Source of the DNA: Marinobacter similis
GTDB taxonomy: Bacteria; Pseudomonadota; Gammaproteobacteria; Pseudomonadales; Oleiphilaceae
Assembly (NCBI RefSeq): GCF_000830985.1
Contig: NZ_CP007151.1
Location: 744,001-808,000, forward strand
Direction: 5' to 3'
Length of the DNA stretch: 64,000 nucleotides
Positions 31,853 to 41,741 of the stretch are shown one piece after another. Both the position numbers and the translations under genes were made by a program. The notes under the pieces are model-generated. The model worked only from the letters and a program-made list of their open reading frames with translations, searched no databases and had not been told where the DNA came from. The stretch's first letter is position 1, and every line of letters starts with the position of its first letter.

Positions 31853-34039
31853 TCAAGCCGAAGCTCGCGCGGCGCGGGCCGCGTGAAGCTTCTTATAGCT
31901 CTCAACCAAACGCAGGTGCTTATCCAGTCCTTCCAGCTGCGAGTTGGTTGGGGTAAGGCCGTAAAAACGCGTGCTGCCATTCACTGAGCCAACCACCGCA
32001 TCCATGGTCTCATCCCCGTACATGCGTTTGAGATTGAACAGGTAGTCGTCCAGCTCAAGTTCATCATCCAGGGTGATTTCCAGCACTGCGTTCACTGCCC
32101 GGTAGAACAGGTTGCGCTCAACAGTGTTGTCGTTGAACTGCAGGAACATGTCGACGAACTCCAGAGCCTCCTCGTGCCACTCCAGCGCCAGGCAGATCAG
32201 CAGCTTCAGCTCCAGAATTGTCAGCTGTCCCCACACGGTGTTCTCATCAAACTCGATACCAATCAGGCTGATGATCGTCATGTAGTTGTCGAGCTGGCTG
32301 GCTTCCAGGCGCTCCGCCAGATCGGCAAGCTGCTCGTCAGTCAGGGAATGCAGGTTGAGAATGTCCTGACGGTAGTCCAGGGCCATGTTGGTGTTATCCA
32401 TGATCAGGTCTTCAACCGGATACACCTCGGAATAACCGGGCACCAGAATACGGCAGGTGGGCGCGCCAAGGTCTTCATACACGGCCACATACACCTCTTT
32501 GCCCATCTCCTTGAGAATATTGAACAAGCCGACGGATTCTTCTTCGTTAGTGCCGGAGAAATCCCACTCACAGAACTCGTAATCCTGCTTGGCACTGAAG
32601 AAACGCCACGACACCACACCGGTTGAATCAATGAAGTGCTCAACAAAGTTGTTGGGCTCAGACACCGCCAGGCTGTTGAACGTCGGCGCCGGTACATCAT
32701 TCAGGCCTTCAAAGCTCCGGCCCTGCATCAGTTCAGTCAGGCTGCGCTCCAGCGCCACTTCAAAGCTCGGATGTGCGCCAAAGGAGGCAAACACACCTCC
32801 GGTACGCGGGTTCATCAGGGTCACGCACATGACCGGGAACTGGCCACCCAACGAGGCGTCTTTGACGAGGATGGGGAAACCCTGGGCTTCCAGCGCGTCG
32901 ATGCCCTCAAGGATATCGGGGTACTTTTCCAATACGTTTCGGGGTACGTCCGGCAGCGCAATTTCCTCTTCGATGATCTGGCGCTTCACGGCCCGCTCGA
33001 AGATCTCTGACAGGCACTGCACTTCGGCTTCGAACAGCGTATTCCCAGCACTCATGCCGTTACTGAGGAACAGGTTCTCAATCAGGTTCGAGGGAAAGTA
33101 CACTACCTCGCCATCGGACTGCCGAACGAACGGCAGAGACACAATGCCCCGCTCCACATTGCCGGAGTTGGTGTCGATCAGGTTAGAGCCACCCAGCTCG
33201 CCGTCCGGGTTGTAAATAGCCAGGCTGTAGTCATCCAGAATACCCTCAGGCAGCTCGTCATTGGGCCCTGGCTTGAACCATTCCTCATTGGGGTAATGAA
33301 CGAATTCGCTGTTGGCGATCTCTTCACCGAAGAACTGATCGTTATAGAAGAAGTTGCAGTTCAGGCGCTCAATGAACTCACCCAGCGCGGAACACAGGGC
33401 GCTCTCCTTGGTGGAGCCCTTGCCGTTGGTAAAGCACATGGGCGACGCCGCATCGCGAATGTGCAGCGACCACACATGGGGCACAATGTTGCGCCAGGAG
33501 GCGATCTCAATCTTCATGCCCAGATCCGCCAGGATGCCGGTCATGTTGGCAATGGTTTGCTCCAGCGGCAGGTCCTTGCCTTCAATGAAGGTACGGGCAT
33601 CGCCGTCTGGCTCCACCATCAGCAGGGCCTGGGCGTCTTCGTCCAGGTTATCGACCTGCTCAATCTGGAACTCGGGGCCGGTTTGAACGACCTTTTTGAC
33701 GGTACAGCGATCAATCGACCTCAGGATGCCCTGGCGATCCTTGTCGGAAATGTCCTCCGGCAGCTCTACCTGAATCTTGAAGATCTGGTTGTAGCGGTTT
33801 TCCGGATCAACGATGTTGTTCTGCGACAGGCGGATGTTGTCCATGGGAATGTCCCGCGCCTTACAGTACACCCGCACGAAATAGGCCGCGCACAGCGCCG
33901 AGGATGCCAGGAAGTAATCGAAAGGGCTGGGGGCGGAGCCGTCGCCCTTGTAGCGGATAGGTTGGTCAGTAACGACGGTGAAATCGTCAAACTTGGCTTC
34001 AAGTCTGAGATTGTCGAGAAAGTTGACGTTGATTTCCAT
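31853..34039 (-). CDS. OsmC domain / YcaO domain fusion protein
   Basis: 728 residues. Residues ~1-135 are OsmC-like (APSPFDYFLASSALCAAYFV, with the conserved Cys, and QNNIVDPENRYNQ). Residues ~150-560 are a YcaO domain with the ATP-binding acidic motifs (STKESALCSALGEFIERLN and EAEVQCLSEIFERAVKR). The remainder (~565-728) is a helical repeat-like tail, as in E. coli YcaO. YcaO enzymes activate amide backbones with ATP; in E. coli YcaO is linked to RimO-dependent S12 methylthiolation. No RiPP precursor or cyclodehydratase partner is nearby, so a RiPP role is unlikely. Confidence 0.9.
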   Translation of the reverse strand: MEINVNFLDNLRLEAKFDDFTVVTDQPIRYKGDGSAPSPFDYFLASSALCAAYFVRVYCKARDIPMDNIRLSQNNIVDPENRYNQIFKIQVELPEDISDKDRQGILRSIDRCTVKKVVQTGPEFQIEQVDNLDEDAQALLMVEPDGDARTFIEGKDLPLEQTIANMTGILADLGMKIEIASWRNIVPHVWSLHIRDAASPMCFTNGKGSTKESALCSALGEFIERLNCNFFYNDQFFGEEIANSEFVHYPNEEWFKPGPNDELPEGILDDYSLAIYNPDGELGGSNLIDTNSGNVERGIVSLPFVRQSDGEVVYFPSNLIENLFLSNGMSAGNTLFEAEVQCLSEIFERAVKRQIIEEEIALPDVPRNVLEKYPDILEGIDALEAQGFPILVKDASLGGQFPVMCVTLMNPRTGGVFASFGAHPSFEVALERSLTELMQGRSFEGLNDVPAPTFNSLAVSEPNNFVEHFIDSTGVVSWRFFSAKQDYEFCEWDFSGTNEEESVGLFNILKEMGKEVYVAVYEDLGAPTCRILVPGYSEVYPVEDLIMDNTNMALDYRQDILNLHSLTDEQLADLAERLEASQLDNYMTIISLIGIEFDENTVWGQLTILELKLLICLALEWHEEALEFVDMFLQFNDNTVERNLFYRAVNAVLEITLDDELELDDYLFNLKRMYGDETMDAVVGSVNGSTRFYGLTPTNSQLEGLDKHLRLVESYKKLHAARAARASA

Positions 34040-34393
34040 TACGAGGGTACCAGGATTGGAGAATTTGGCGCGCCGTGGCCTTAAACTCGGTCCATTATCC
34101 AGTTTTTCTTACCCGTCGTCTTGGGGGGATTACCAGTATCCCACCCTACGCGGGTTTCTCGATTCCATCGCCATCATCGATCCTTAACTAAATAACCTAC
34201 ATTCCATGGCCTACCCTTCCGTTAACATCATAATGACCATGCTATATTTCCATTGGCAGGCCGTTTGGCTTCCTTGGTCGCGTCAGAAGCATCGGGTTTC
34301 TACAACCGAGGAGCGCCTTCGGCACCCTTGCTAATTGGTGATTCCATCTGGGACTCGTCTGGATACCTCGAGAGACAATCAATAAGGAAGAAA
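34040..34393. other. Intergenic region, no gene seen
   Basis: 354 bases between divergent genes. No ORF with coding character and no RNA gene recognised. A TGCTATATT box near 34238-34246 could be an extended -10 promoter for the lipoprotein gene; GGAAG precedes that gene's ATG. Confidence 0.5.
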
Positions 34394-35322
34394 ATGCAAA
34401 ATAATAAATTTATCAAAGGATTGACCATTGTTTCCGGAGCAACACTGCTGGTCGCATGTGGCGGCGGTGGCAGTGATAGCAATGGCGGTTCAGGGGGAAC
34501 GACCCTGTCATTGGACTCCGAAAACTACGCTGCCAAGCGCATTGCCATTTCTGCGGATTCAAACGTTGACAACATTGTTGGGCTGTATGACGGCATTGCG
34601 GACGGCCTGGCTTGATTGGCGAGGTTGAAGAACTGCTGTTACCTGAGGGCGCTGAGGAATCCCGCACCGTTAACTGTGACAGTGGTGGCACCCTGACTGT
34701 TTCATACAATGAGACAAGCGACGTCATTGATCAGTTGCTGAGTTTCAGAGAGTGCATTGTCACAACCGACATGTATGGCAGCGTGCTTCTGAATGGAACC
34801 TACGAAGCTACGATAACCATCTCCGGTGAATCAGAGGCAGACGTCAACGAGGCGTACAACATTACGGGTGAAGTTCAGGAGAGCAATGAACCTCTCCAGA
34901 TCAAGGGAACGACTGACACAAATCTGGCAACCGGACTGAACAACAACCCCGAGAGTTTCCGGCTGATCAACACGATTGACGTGTTCGAGATCAAAATCGG
35001 TACAGACTATGCCGCCATTACCAATGCTGTAACCCGCATAAACACCACAGATACTGGGATGGAGTTCAGTCTCTCAGGCAAGGTGCTCGGCTCAGCCATT
35101 GGCGGCTATATCGATCTATCGACTCCGACGCCGGTCGAGATATCAGATAGTCAGGTTTGTCCCACCTCTGGTGTTATCAGAATCGCCAGCGAAGGTTCAG
35201 CAGAGGTTCGGTACGGCAGCAGTGCCGGCGGCACAGCATCAGCCGTTGCGGTATGGATCGACGGCCAGGTTGTTGAAAGTTATAGCGACTGCAGCGCTGT
35301 AGGCTTCACATCTGGTTATTGA
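34394..35322 (+). CDS. Hypothetical lipoprotein (frame broken)
   Basis: About 309 residues from ATG 34394. Lipobox LLVAC, then a Gly/Ser-rich linker (CGGGGSDSNGGSGG) and a beta-rich secreted domain with paired cysteines (VNCDSGG, FRECIV, SQVCPTSG, YSDCS). One break near 34609 is repaired by adding one G (GLGLIGEVEE). I do not recognise a family. The composition (Thr, Ser, Asp, Asn rich, Lys poor) fits an outer-membrane surface or periplasmic protein. It stands alone with its own hairpin downstream. Confidence 0.7.
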
Positions 35323-35330
35323 TTCCAGGA

Positions 35331-35350
35331 GAGAGGGGTAATCCCCTCTC
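35331..35350 (+). terminator. Terminator-like hairpin after the lipoprotein
   Basis: GAGAGGGG (35331-35338), TAAT loop, CCCCTCTC (35343-35350), 8 bases after the stop codon. Followed by CTCGGTTTGCTC, a weak T tract. Confidence 0.6.
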
Positions 35351-35387
35351 CTCGGTTTGCTCTTAAAGCCATACTCGCAGTGTGCCT

Positions 35388-36637
35388 TTAAGGGACCTCT
35401 ATGCGCTGAACCTTTTTGCGAACGCGCTCAACCTCCTCAGGTAACTTAAGAGCAAGTTCAGCGTGCTTCAATGCAAACTGCGCGTGCCTCGAAGCCGCTT
35501 CCCTGAACTCACCATCCCCCAGTGAGGACAGTGACGTCAAAGCGGATTGCAGTCGGAGCATCACCTCAATGGTACCGGCGCCGTCCCGCGAAATAGCGCT
35601 AAAAGCATTATCTAACATGTCATCCACAGAGACCTCTGGCACCCAGACGCGATCCCGCTCCGTCGCCACATTCTGCTCCTCGGTTTCACTCCATTGGGCG
35701 AAGATTCGAACGAAGGTGTCAATAATTTCCACAGCAGTGCCGGGATCGTTGATGCCCGGGGATAACGCCCGGCTCGCGATTTCTGACAGAACAATCAGCC
35801 CAAATCGGGGATCTTCCTCAAACGTTCGTTCCTTCCCGATAAGAAATGCCTGCGAAATACAGTCGAAATCGAACTTCTCACTCTTACCCTCCCGGCCAAC
35901 GTGGGCAACCGGCTGCCCGGGCATAATGAACTCCCCCGGCAAAACAGCCACGTAAATCTGAAGATCATGCTTCTCGGCAATGACCTGTAAAGCCTCGACA
36001 TCCACACGCTGCAAATAACCGACAGATTCGCCGTACACAGGTTCACCATCCCCCGGTGAGCCAACTTCTTCCCTCCCAGTGTTGGACAGCAGCGGTTTCG
36101 CAACAGAGAGCGGCAAGCCACCGCTTCTACTTTGCTGATTGTCGTACCCAACCTCCCAAGCCGGGCTATCCGGTCCACCCAGCGAACAAACCCAATAATG
36201 ACAATTCCAAACACCGTCACCGTAATTGCAAACAGTACGAACCGACCGGTTGATCCGTAGTAGCCGTTCATAAGAGCAATCAGGCCGACAATACTGAAGA
36301 TGAAAGCCCCTACAAAAATAGAAAGCGCGTACTGAGAGACATCATCAGCAATCACCACAGGGAACGCCCGAGGAGTAGCCGAACCACTGGCGGATGCATA
36401 GGCGGAAAGCATGGATCCCACAGCAAAAACGGCAATCACCAGCATGCTCGCTGAAATGATGCTTAATAAGGTTTCCAGGGAATCGGCACTGATGTCGGGC
36501 AATCCACTTTGAGGGAAAGTGTTATCCGCTATCCGGGCCAGAAATGCGGCGGCAATTGAAAGCACACAACTGAACAGCGGTTTCACCCACAACCGCTCAC
36601 CAAGTCTACTCAGAAAGAACCTGATGCGATCTCTCAT
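35388..36637 (-). CDS. DUF2254 membrane protein (frame broken)
   Basis: About 416 residues. Four transmembrane segments lie in the N-terminal half (~18-36, ~60-80, ~105-125, ~138-158). A large soluble C-terminal domain then has the typical DUF2254 features PVYGESVGYLQRVDVEAL, FIMPGQPVAHV and ASRALSPGINDPGTAVE. The break near 36118 is repaired by one base. Function unknown; the second half resembles a cytoplasmic regulatory or ligand-binding module. Isolated gene. Confidence 0.88.
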
Positions 36638-36693
36638 CTTGCGTTTCCTTGGCTCAGCAAGCGATTCTGAGCCGCTGTCCTAGCCAACGATTG

Positions 36694-36852
36694 TCATTTC
36701 TTGGCGATGATGTAGACCGCGTGAATGATCCCTGGCAAGTACCCGAAAAGAGTTAGAACGATATTTATCCAGAAATGCTTTCCTATGCCGACTTGTAAAA
36801 ACACCCCAAGCGGGGGCAGCAGAATGGCAACAATAATTCGAATGATGTCCAT
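36694..36852 (-). CDS. YqaE/Pmp3-family small membrane protein
   Basis: 52 residues. Two transmembrane helices, with the family signature PPLGVFLQVG in the first and INIVLTLFGYLPGIIHAVYII as the second. Pmp3 proteolipids are induced by salt, cold or membrane stress in many organisms and affect membrane potential. Start ATG 36852; ends with two lysines before TGA. It lies 41 bases upstream of the DUF2254 start region in the opposite sense of reading order (same strand) and may be transcribed separately. Confidence 0.9.
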   Translation of the reverse strand: MDIIRIIVAILLPPLGVFLQVGIGKHFWINIVLTLFGYLPGIIHAVYIIAKK

Positions 36853-37030
36853 ATTAGTCCTTACTCATTTTGATTTTGGGCGGCATAACGATTGCCAAAG
36901 ACGACCTCAACTTCTGACCAATGCTCTTAAATGGTAGGTGCCATACTCCAATTGAGCGAACCAAACTATTAGTAAACCACGTATACCGATTCTAACCGAC
37001 CATTTTGATCCCTATTTCAAAGGCATCCTG

Positions 37031-38200
37031 ATGAACGAATTTTCGAAAGAAACCCAAACACGCATAGCCTCAGCCCTGGCAGGTGGCTGGGTCGCCGATG
37101 CCGCCAGCCTTGGTCTGCACTGGCTCTACGACAGCAACCGGATCTTGGAGGTCGCTGGCCAGACGCCAGAGTTTCTCACGCCCAGCGCTGATTATTTTGG
37201 TAAGGGCTTTGGCTTCTTTGCCCACGGCGGTAAACAGGCCGGCAATGTCAGTCATTATGGTGCCGCAACCAAGGTGCTCACCGACAGCCTGCTGGCCTGT
37301 CAGGGTAAGCTCAGTGTACGGGATTACCAGCGCCGTTTTCTGGCCTACTTCGGCCCCGGTGGTGACTGGCAGGGCTACATCGACAACCCTACCCGCATCA
37401 CCCTGCAAAACCTCATCGCCAACGAACAGAAAGCGATTGAGGCCGGCAAGGCGGCGATTAAGACGCCCCTGACCGAAAAACAGCAGCGCATATTGGTGCA
37501 AAAAGTCCTGCCCTATACACGCCGGCTGAGCGGTAAACAGTTGGCAGCCCCGGTGCGTGAAGCCATCAGCCTCACCTATCAGGAACCCGAAATACAGAAG
37601 GCGGGCGTGTTGTTAGCCGAGACCATTGACGGGCAGTTGCTGCCGGAAAGTGGCGCCGACGACATGCAATTGCCTGCAGTATCCAAACTGCCGCCGCTGG
37701 TTGCCTGCTACGCCAGGCAAGCTGACCTTATGACGCAAGTTGAAGCGGCAGTACGGGTAACCAATCACAACGACGATGCAGTGGCCTGGGCCCGTTGCGC
37801 CGCACAGCTTTTGGAATCGGTGTTTCTCGGTGAGCCATTGTCAGAGGCGATCGACAAAGCCGCCCCAGAAGCGCCTGATCGCAAGAATCTGGACCAGGCC
37901 CTCTCGGCCACGTCGCTGGATGCAATAAATGCGGGAGATACCTTCGGCCGCACCTGTTACCTCCACGAAGCCATGCCGGTGATCTTCCACATCATAAGCC
38001 AGGCTAACTCCTTCACTGAGGCCATTCGGGCAAACATACACTGCGGAGGTGATTCCTGCGGTCGCGCCTGGATCATTGGGCCACTTATGGCCGCAATTCA
38101 TGGGGTGGGCAGTTTGCAGGGTGTGCCGTTGAGCTGGCTTGCGCGAGTAACGGATGCCGCCAGCCTTTATGGGGATGCAGAAACGCTCTCAGTTAGTTGA
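37031..38200 (+). CDS. ADP-ribosylglycohydrolase family protein
   Basis: 389 residues, all-helical ADP-ribosyl-hydrolase/J1-crystallin-like fold. Visible: GGWVADAASLGLHWLYD at the N-terminus in place of the usual G-D-A-x-G, VTNHNDDAVAWA, and HCGGDSCGRAWIIGPLMAA in place of the classical GGDTDT. The metal-binding acidic residues are partly altered, so it may be a divergent hydrolase or a non-catalytic member. No ADP-ribosyltransferase partner is nearby. A MarR-type regulator and a siderophore-interacting protein follow on the same strand after 55 bases. Confidence 0.85.
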   Translation: MNEFSKETQTRIASALAGGWVADAASLGLHWLYDSNRILEVAGQTPEFLTPSADYFGKGFGFFAHGGKQAGNVSHYGAATKVLTDSLLACQGKLSVRDYQRRFLAYFGPGGDWQGYIDNPTRITLQNLIANEQKAIEAGKAAIKTPLTEKQQRILVQKVLPYTRRLSGKQLAAPVREAISLTYQEPEIQKAGVLLAETIDGQLLPESGADDMQLPAVSKLPPLVACYARQADLMTQVEAAVRVTNHNDDAVAWARCAAQLLESVFLGEPLSEAIDKAAPEAPDRKNLDQALSATSLDAINAGDTFGRTCYLHEAMPVIFHIISQANSFTEAIRANIHCGGDSCGRAWIIGPLMAAIHGVGSLQGVPLSWLARVTDAASLYGDAETLSVS

Positions 38201-38255
38201 CAGAGTCTACCAAAACGAATAAGGTTGACTCCATCAACTATCAACAGAGAGCAAA

Positions 38256-38716
38256 ATGGCAAATTCCTCCCTCAGCGATGCTTTGCACCGACTTATGCAC
38301 GCTTACAAGCGAGAGCTCAGAGCGGGTATCCAACAACAGCAGATTCCGCTCCCCATCACGCACATCCGCGTCTTAAAAGGCATCTGCCGGTTCCCCGATG
38401 CCACCGCGCGCTCGATTGCCCAACGCATGAATCAGGACAAGGCACAGATCACGCGCGTATTGAACGAGTTGATGCAGTCAGGCTGATCGAAAAAACCAAG
38501 AACCCCAACGATCGCCGCAGCCAGTTCCTAACCCCGACCTGCAATGGAACGAAAATGATGTCGAAAATCGATGCGCTCGAAGAGCAGGCAGCGGAACACA
38601 TGACCCGCAACCTGAGCGATAGCGAACTCGATACCTTCGTTCGGATCGCCGGCACCATGATCGAGAACTCAACAAGTGACAGCACCGCAGACAAAGGAGC
38701 GACCGACAATGGCTAA
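38256..38716 (+). CDS. MarR-family transcriptional regulator (frame broken)
   Basis: About 153 residues, winged-helix dimer. Recognition helix ATARSIAQRMNQDKAQITRVLNELMQSGLIEK, wing KTKNPNDRRSQFLTPT with the conserved DRR. The break near 38483 is repaired by one C. The stop overlaps the ATG of the flavin reductase gene by 8 bases, so it probably autoregulates that operon and may sense a small ligand or redox state. Confidence 0.9.
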
Positions 38717-39461
38717 GCCTCCCACGAAAGAATTGGTGGTTGTTCGCTCCACTCAGGTAACAGAGCACATGCTCCGCATTACCCTCGGTGGGGAACAACT
38801 GGCGCACCTCCCGGAAGATCAGGAAAGCGCCTACATCAAACTGATTTTCCCTCAGGGTGAAAGCGAGCGCCCTCTGATGAGGACATACACCATCAGGCAC
38901 CAGCGGCAGGCTGAAATCGATGTCGACTTCGCCCTGCACGACCAAATGGGGCCAGCGTCACGTTGGGCACTCAACGCCCAACCGGGGGACAGGATTCTGA
39001 TTGGCGGCCCTGGCCCCAGGAAACTGATCAACCCTCAAGCTGACTGGTTTCTGTTGGTCGGCGATATGACCGCGCTCCCGGCCATCAGCGTCAATCTGGC
39101 TGAGTTACCAGCCAATGCTACGGGGTATGCGGTGATAGAAGTAACTAGCGAGTCAGACATCCAGACTCTGGATCATCCGGAGGATGTGGAGCTGCACTGG
39201 GTAATCAACCCTGAACCTGACCCTGAGGGCCGGACTCTTGTCTCCAGAGTTAAAGCCTTGCCCTGGCTTTCAGGACAAGTCGCGGTGTGGGCCGCCTGCG
39301 AATTCAATGGAATGCGTGCGTTGAGGACGTTCTTCAAACAGGAACGAGAGATTGCCAAGAGCCATCTCTACATCTCAAGTTACTGGAAACTGGGTCAATC
39401 TGAAGATGGGCATAAGCTGGCGAAAAAACAAGACAGTGAACAGTTAGCAACGGTCGTTTGA
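38709..39461 (+). CDS. Siderophore-interacting protein (FAD-dependent ferric reductase)
   Basis: 250 residues from ATG 38709 (AAAGGAG upstream). Ferredoxin-reductase-like FAD domain with RTYTIR (flavin binding), then the SIP C-terminal NAD(P)H domain with LLVGDMTALPAISVNL and YISSYWKLGQSEDGH. It releases iron from siderophores by reduction in the cytoplasm (ViuB/YqjH family). Translationally coupled to the MarR-type regulator, like YqjI-YqjH in E. coli in logic though YqjI is a PadR type. Confidence 0.92.
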   Translation: MAKPPTKELVVVRSTQVTEHMLRITLGGEQLAHLPEDQESAYIKLIFPQGESERPLMRTYTIRHQRQAEIDVDFALHDQMGPASRWALNAQPGDRILIGGPGPRKLINPQADWFLLVGDMTALPAISVNLAELPANATGYAVIEVTSESDIQTLDHPEDVELHWVINPEPDPEGRTLVSRVKALPWLSGQVAVWAACEFNGMRALRTFFKQEREIAKSHLYISSYWKLGQSEDGHKLAKKQDSEQLATVV

Positions 39462-39472
39462 GACCTCACTGT

Positions 39473-40116
39473 TTAACCCTTGGTATCCAGCTCGCCGATC
39501 AGGTCAGCCATGGCGCTGGCGTGTGGGGCACTTTCAGCCTGAGGCCGGCTTTAACGCCCGCCTGATTGGCCTCCGGCTGGTTCTGGCTGGCCTTCAGTTT
39601 CCCGGTTAGCTCCTCAATGCGGATCTCAATACCTACGATCCCCTGCATTAAGCGCTCGGTGTATTCCTCCGGAGCATCGTCCACGGACCAGGGCTGCGCA
39701 CGGTCGCGTTCGTGTCGGTCTGTGAGGTTATGGAGGTGCTCTTTGAGCCAGCTTGGGTCCTGCACCACCCGAGCTGTGCCCTTGGCATGCACCGCAAGGT
39801 AATTCCAGGTCGGTACCACCCGGCCGGTCTCAGCCTTGGTGGCATACCAAGAGGGAGAGACGTAGGCATCTGGCCCTTGGAAAATGGCCAACACAGAACC
39901 GCCCTTCTCTATGCGCTGCCACGCCGGATTGGTTCGCGCCAAATGACACTGCAAAGTGCCGAGCGAGCTGTCTGGGTCCACCTGAAAATGGAATGGGACG
40001 TGATTCGCCTCGATGCCATCTTCGTCGGCAATCACAAACAGGCCGAAGCTGTAATCGCGGATATAGCGATGCAGCATCTCTGTGTCATCTTCCTTAAAGT
40101 GCTTAGGCACATACAT
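39473..40116 (-). CDS. PaiB-like FMN-binding regulator (frame broken near the end)
   Basis: About 215 residues, FMN-binding split-barrel family named after Bacillus PaiB. Visible: MYVPKHFKEDD start, HVPFHFQVD, PDAYVSPSWYATK, VPTWNYLAVHAKGTARV, and EIRIEELTGKLKASQN. A break near 39538 is repaired by one base, giving a tail ending ELDTKG at 39473. PaiB-like proteins are called negative transcriptional regulators but direct DNA binding is poorly shown; a flavin-dependent activity is possible. Convergent with the SIP gene, 11 bases apart. Confidence 0.88.
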
Positions 40117-40181
40117 TCTGAGGATGCCTTTCTACCGGGTTTATTGGGTTGGCCTCAGCCTAACGAGGTTCAAACTATAAC

Positions 40182-40585
40182 TCATGTCAGGTCCTGATAG
40201 GGATTGTACGCCACTTCCCAGTAATGCCCTTCGGTATCCTGAAAATACCCGGAGTACCCACCCCAGAATACCTCTTGCGCCGGCTTGATCAGAGTCGCTC
40301 CCGCCGTAATCGCCTGCTGTAGAACGGCATCCACCTCTGACTTGCTGGCAACGTTATGGGCCAGCGTAATTCCGGAGAATCCGAACTCGAAAGGAGCCGG
40401 CAATCCAATGTCCTTGGCCAACTCCTCGCGGGGATACAGAGCCAGCCATGTGCCTTCCAGGCTGAAGAAAGAGATTCCACACCTTCAAACTCGTGCCGTG
40501 GCAGGCCCAGCCCTTCGCCGTAAAAACGCGTGGCCCGGTTCAGGTCATCAACACCCAGTGTGACTATGCTGATCTTTGGTTTCAT
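40182..40585 (-). CDS. VOC (glyoxalase-fold) protein (frame broken)
   Basis: About 134 residues, two beta-alpha-beta-beta-beta modules. Visible: ISIVTLGVDDLNRATRFYGEGLGLP, then after repair (one base near 40477) FFSLEGTWLALYPREELAKD, and FQDTEGHYWEVAYNP with the second-module Glu. Substrate unknown; such proteins include glyoxalases, dioxygenases and resistance proteins. Its ATG overlaps the stop of the upstream secreted cupin (ATGA). Confidence 0.88.
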
Positions 40586-41031
40586 TTAACCTCGCCGTTT
40601 TCAATGGGAATGGCATCCAGCGGCGCCACAAAGCCGATATACAAAACACAGGCATCTCCTTTCTGGCAGTAGGCTGAATGAGGCAGTTTCGCCGGACCAT
40701 AGGCGTACTCCCCAACCTGTATTGTCTCTTTGCTCTGATCGTCGTAGGTGACATCAAGAGTCCCGGACACCAGTACCATCCGCTCCTGGGAGGTGTGGAA
40801 GTGCCGCGGTATTTCAAAGTCACCGGGAACCTTAAAGTAGATGTCCAGGTTGTTTTCAGCCGGGTCACCATTCAGAACCGCAATCTCGCACCCCGTGGGA
40901 ATGAAGTCAGGACATGGCATCCACTGAAGATTCTCATCCTCATGCGAAATCACCAGTGCCTTCTCGGCCGCGGTTGCGTGGCCGAAAATAGATAACGACA
41001 TTAAAGCCAGAACTAACGAAGTAAGTTTCAT
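40582..41031 (-). CDS. Periplasmic cupin-domain protein
   Basis: 149 residues. Signal peptide with cleavage after about residue 21 (GHATA-A). Single cupin barrel: PRHFHTSQERMVLVSG carries His, His and Glu ligands, and AKLPHSAYC carries the last His. Probably binds a metal; enzyme or storage role unknown. Coupled to the VOC gene downstream. Confidence 0.85.
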   Translation of the reverse strand: MKLTSLVLALMSLSIFGHATAAEKALVISHEDENLQWMPCPDFIPTGCEIAVLNGDPAENNLDIYFKVPGDFEIPRHFHTSQERMVLVSGTLDVTYDDQSKETIQVGEYAYGPAKLPHSAYCQKGDACVLYIGFVAPLDAIPIENGEVK

Positions 41032-41176
41032 TGCCAGATCCCTCTTATGATTCTGTGTTCAACGTTGATTTTCCACAGACATCTCTACTCCATACCAAAG
41101 AACTGCCCCGTCCGCGCCAGAAAGCCTGAGCTATCTTGGCGGGCGTTACAGTTGTCCTCTTTTGAGGGAGGAAAGG

Positions 41177-41563
41177 TCAGGCATCAGGTGCCTGCCAAGG
41201 GACCGGAAGTGGCTCTCCATCGCCGGTCTTAACGCGCACCGGGGCCATGCCCAGAGCGGCAACCAACTTCATTTCCTCACCTGATGTGTTCACGATCTGA
41301 TGGACGGTGTCGGATTCGAGAACCAGGGTCGAGTCAGGGCCAAAGCTGAAGGTTTCGTCTCCAACCGTGCAGGTTCCGGAGCCGGAGAGGACAAGAATGA
41401 CCTCCTCACACTCGTGACGATGCACCGGTGTGGCCGCGCCCGGCGCCATGGTTTGCACCCAGACTTCCATGGATTTCACACCCTGCTTGTGGCCTCCGAT
41501 GGTCTGATGCCTGAGCCCGGGCAATTCCAGTGTTTCGAGCTCAGAATTCTTGAAGATACCCAT
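41177..41563 (-). CDS. Cytoplasmic cupin-domain protein
   Basis: 128 residues from ATG 41563, chosen for its AGGAGG Shine-Dalgarno; the frame is open further upstream without support. Single cupin with ligands in TPVHRHECEEVILVLSG and DTVHQIVN. No signal peptide. Function unknown. It stands between the secreted cupin and the osmoprotectant transporter. Confidence 0.85.
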   Translation of the reverse strand: MGIFKNSELETLELPGLRHQTIGGHKQGVKSMEVWVQTMAPGAATPVHRHECEEVILVLSGSGTCTVGDETFSFGPDSTLVLESDTVHQIVNTSGEEMKLVAALGMAPVRVKTGDGEPLPVPWQAPDA

Positions 41564-41741
41564 AGCACCTCCTCTAACACCAACGCTGGCCCGCCGGGCC
41601 GTGTTATCAATTACGGCGGAGACCGGTTCCGTTAATGCGCGGGCGTTCTGATTAAATATTGAGCAAAACACCCAAACTAGCAAGGTAGGCCAGTAGAGCA
41701 GAAGTACTCATCCGAGCGATTTAGTGCTTTGAAAACGCCGA

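Noticed and set aside
31853..34039. A RiPP biosynthetic locus based on the YcaO domain
   Set aside because: No short precursor gene, E1-like partner, dehydrogenase or exporter nearby; domain layout fits the non-RiPP OsmC-YcaO family.
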